This document shows positions 63,284 through 64,000 of a stretch of 64,000 nt of DNA, in pieces. A program made the translations under genes and the position numbers. The DNA is from an uncultured Methylophilaceae bacterium (GTDB lineage Bacteria > Pseudomonadota > Gammaproteobacteria > Burkholderiales > Methylophilaceae), in NCBI GenBank assembly GCA_903870165.1, contig CAIQBW010000012.1:1-64000 (forward strand), written 5' to 3'. How positions within the stretch are numbered: the first letter of the stretch is position 1; each line of letters starts with the position of its first letter. The notes beneath the pieces are model-generated. The model searched no databases. It saw only the letters and a program-made list of their open reading frames with translations, and was not told where the DNA came from.

Positions 63284-63688
63284 TTAGATTGAGATTGCAG
63301 GTGGGGCGTGCGAGGGAGGGGTTATTTGATAAAAGGCGCCAGGTAAAACTTGAGCATCGGTTTGGATATGCTCGGTTACATTAATTTCAGCTAAAAATAA
63401 TGCAATTGGTGTAGTGGTAATTGCAACAGTGCCAGCATGACTGGCGCAATATGGGCAATGCTCAAAATGCATGGCCGCTTGATTTTGGCTCGAGGATTTT
63501 TTCGTATCTACCGCTAGATCAACGGCAACAAAACGTTTTACACCTTGTGCGCTACAAAGCTCTTGCAACAAAGTTGGCTGATTATTTTTAGCTGGGAATG
63601 CGTGAGAAATACTAGGCGCAAGCGACGCAAATACGACCGCAAAAATGGCAATCCAGCTTGACAATCTCTTTGCATAATGGCTAAACAT
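63284..63688 (-). CDS. DUF2946 family exported protein
   Basis: A 134-residue protein with a signal peptide (WIAIFAVVFASLAPSISHAF). The centre carries the Cys/His motif MHFEHCPYCASHAG (H-x-x-H-C-x-x-C type), and the C terminus PPSHAPPAISI has the R/H-x-P-P ending of DUF2946. The family often accompanies copper- or metal-related outer-membrane receptors; metal binding is plausible. The ATG at 63688 is preferred to the TTG at 63724. It sits directly upstream of the HTH gene and downstream of the partial barrel gene. Confidence 0.75.
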   Translation of the reverse strand: MFSHYAKRLSSWIAIFAVVFASLAPSISHAFPAKNNQPTLLQELCSAQGVKRFVAVDLAVDTKKSSSQNQAAMHFEHCPYCASHAGTVAITTTPIALFLAEINVTEHIQTDAQVLPGAFYQITPPSHAPPAISI

Positions 63689-63728
63689 AAATTGATTATA
63701 CTCTAAGGGTGATTTAAAGTTCAATTAC

Positions 63729-64000
63729 CTAAAAGGCTTTCATATAACGTAAAGTTAGACGTTGGTCTTCAAAGTATCCGTTTTCAGTTTTAAGATCACT
63801 GCCATATTGCACTGTAAATTTTCCAATAGGATATTTTGCGCTCACAAACACTTGATAACGGTGAACGTCCTTTTGATTATCTTGGTTAAGCCCATTAATT
63901 GTCGCTTCTGCACCTAATGTGTAATAGTAAGCGGCAGATAGCTCATAAACTGGGCTAATCGCATAACTTAAAACCGCTTGTGCATTATATTGGACACCTT
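63729..64000 (-). CDS. Outer-membrane beta-barrel protein, C-terminal part (runs off window)
   Basis: The last 89 residues are visible. They alternate hydrophobic and polar residues in strands (GVQYNAQAVLSYAISPVYEL, then KYPIGKFTVQYGSD) and end QRLTLRYMKAF with the terminal phenylalanine used by the BAM complex. The family cannot be determined from the fragment. It lies 41 bp upstream of the DUF2946 gene on the same strand. Confidence 0.6.
   Translation of the reverse strand, partial: GVQYNAQAVLSYAISPVYELSAAYYYTLGAEATINGLNQDNQKDVHRYQVFVSAKYPIGKFTVQYGSDLKTENGYFEDQRLTLRYMKAF

Overview
The window looks like a chromosomal segment of a betaproteobacterial methylotroph of the Methylophilaceae type (Methylotenera/Methylophilus-like). 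This is inferred from protein similarity I recognise, a moderately AT-rich genome, an aa3/caa3-type cytochrome c oxidase cluster with the betaproteobacterial gene order, a pssA-leuA neighbourhood, and a stand-alone PQQ precursor gene (pqqA). No database search was possible.

Layout. 1-140: edge of an IS3-family insertion sequence. 190-9404: cytochrome c oxidase structural and assembly genes, nearly all on the minus strand (DUF2244, coxB with fused cytochrome c, coxA, a 39-residue membrane peptide, cox11, cox3, SURF1, a Sco-like protein, ctaA, ctaB, yqhA). 9604-13357: scattered housekeeping genes (selO, a zinc-free MDR reductase, an SGNH hydrolase). 13400-24600: accessory DNA bracketed by decayed 3' ends of a tRNA-Leu(CAA) gene. 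It holds a TolC-MacA-MacB type efflux operon, a cluster of small secreted proteins, a GST and an outer-membrane protein. 24641-29241: a MarR-controlled EmrAB/NodT efflux operon with a palindromic operator. 29533-30810: dps, then pqqA and two further very short transcription units, each with its own ribosome-binding site and terminator. 30822-42340: two adjacent islands at a tRNA-Lys(TTT) gene. The older one (TonB receptor, DUF2946-like, DUF2269) is marked by a 3' tRNA fragment plus terminator. The younger one (34618-42228) is flanked by a perfect 112-bp direct repeat and carries an integrase, a short catalytic-domain-only tyrosine recombinase and several unknown genes. 42341-64000: conserved core genes (ffh, ypjD, HAD phosphatase, leuA, pssA, tgt, yajC-secD-secF, corC-like, clpS-clpA, clpB). 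At the right edge is a group of envelope genes with a small HTH regulator and a DUF2946 protein.

The most unusual signal is a family of short dyads with the form GTC-N9-GAC. I count 19 exact copies in the intergenic DNA of the accessory zone (24.3-40.8 kb). Several distinct inner sequences recur, most keep self-complementarity, and they are packed side by side in clusters within the tRNA-Lys island, the densest one (37366-37576) directly beside the short tyrosine recombinase. Two island genes end inside such a dyad, which supplies their last codons and stop. I noticed none outside the accessory zone. A second notable point is that the 112-bp island repeat carries the tRNA-Lys promoter, so the right-hand copy reads through a truncated tRNA into the integrase gene.
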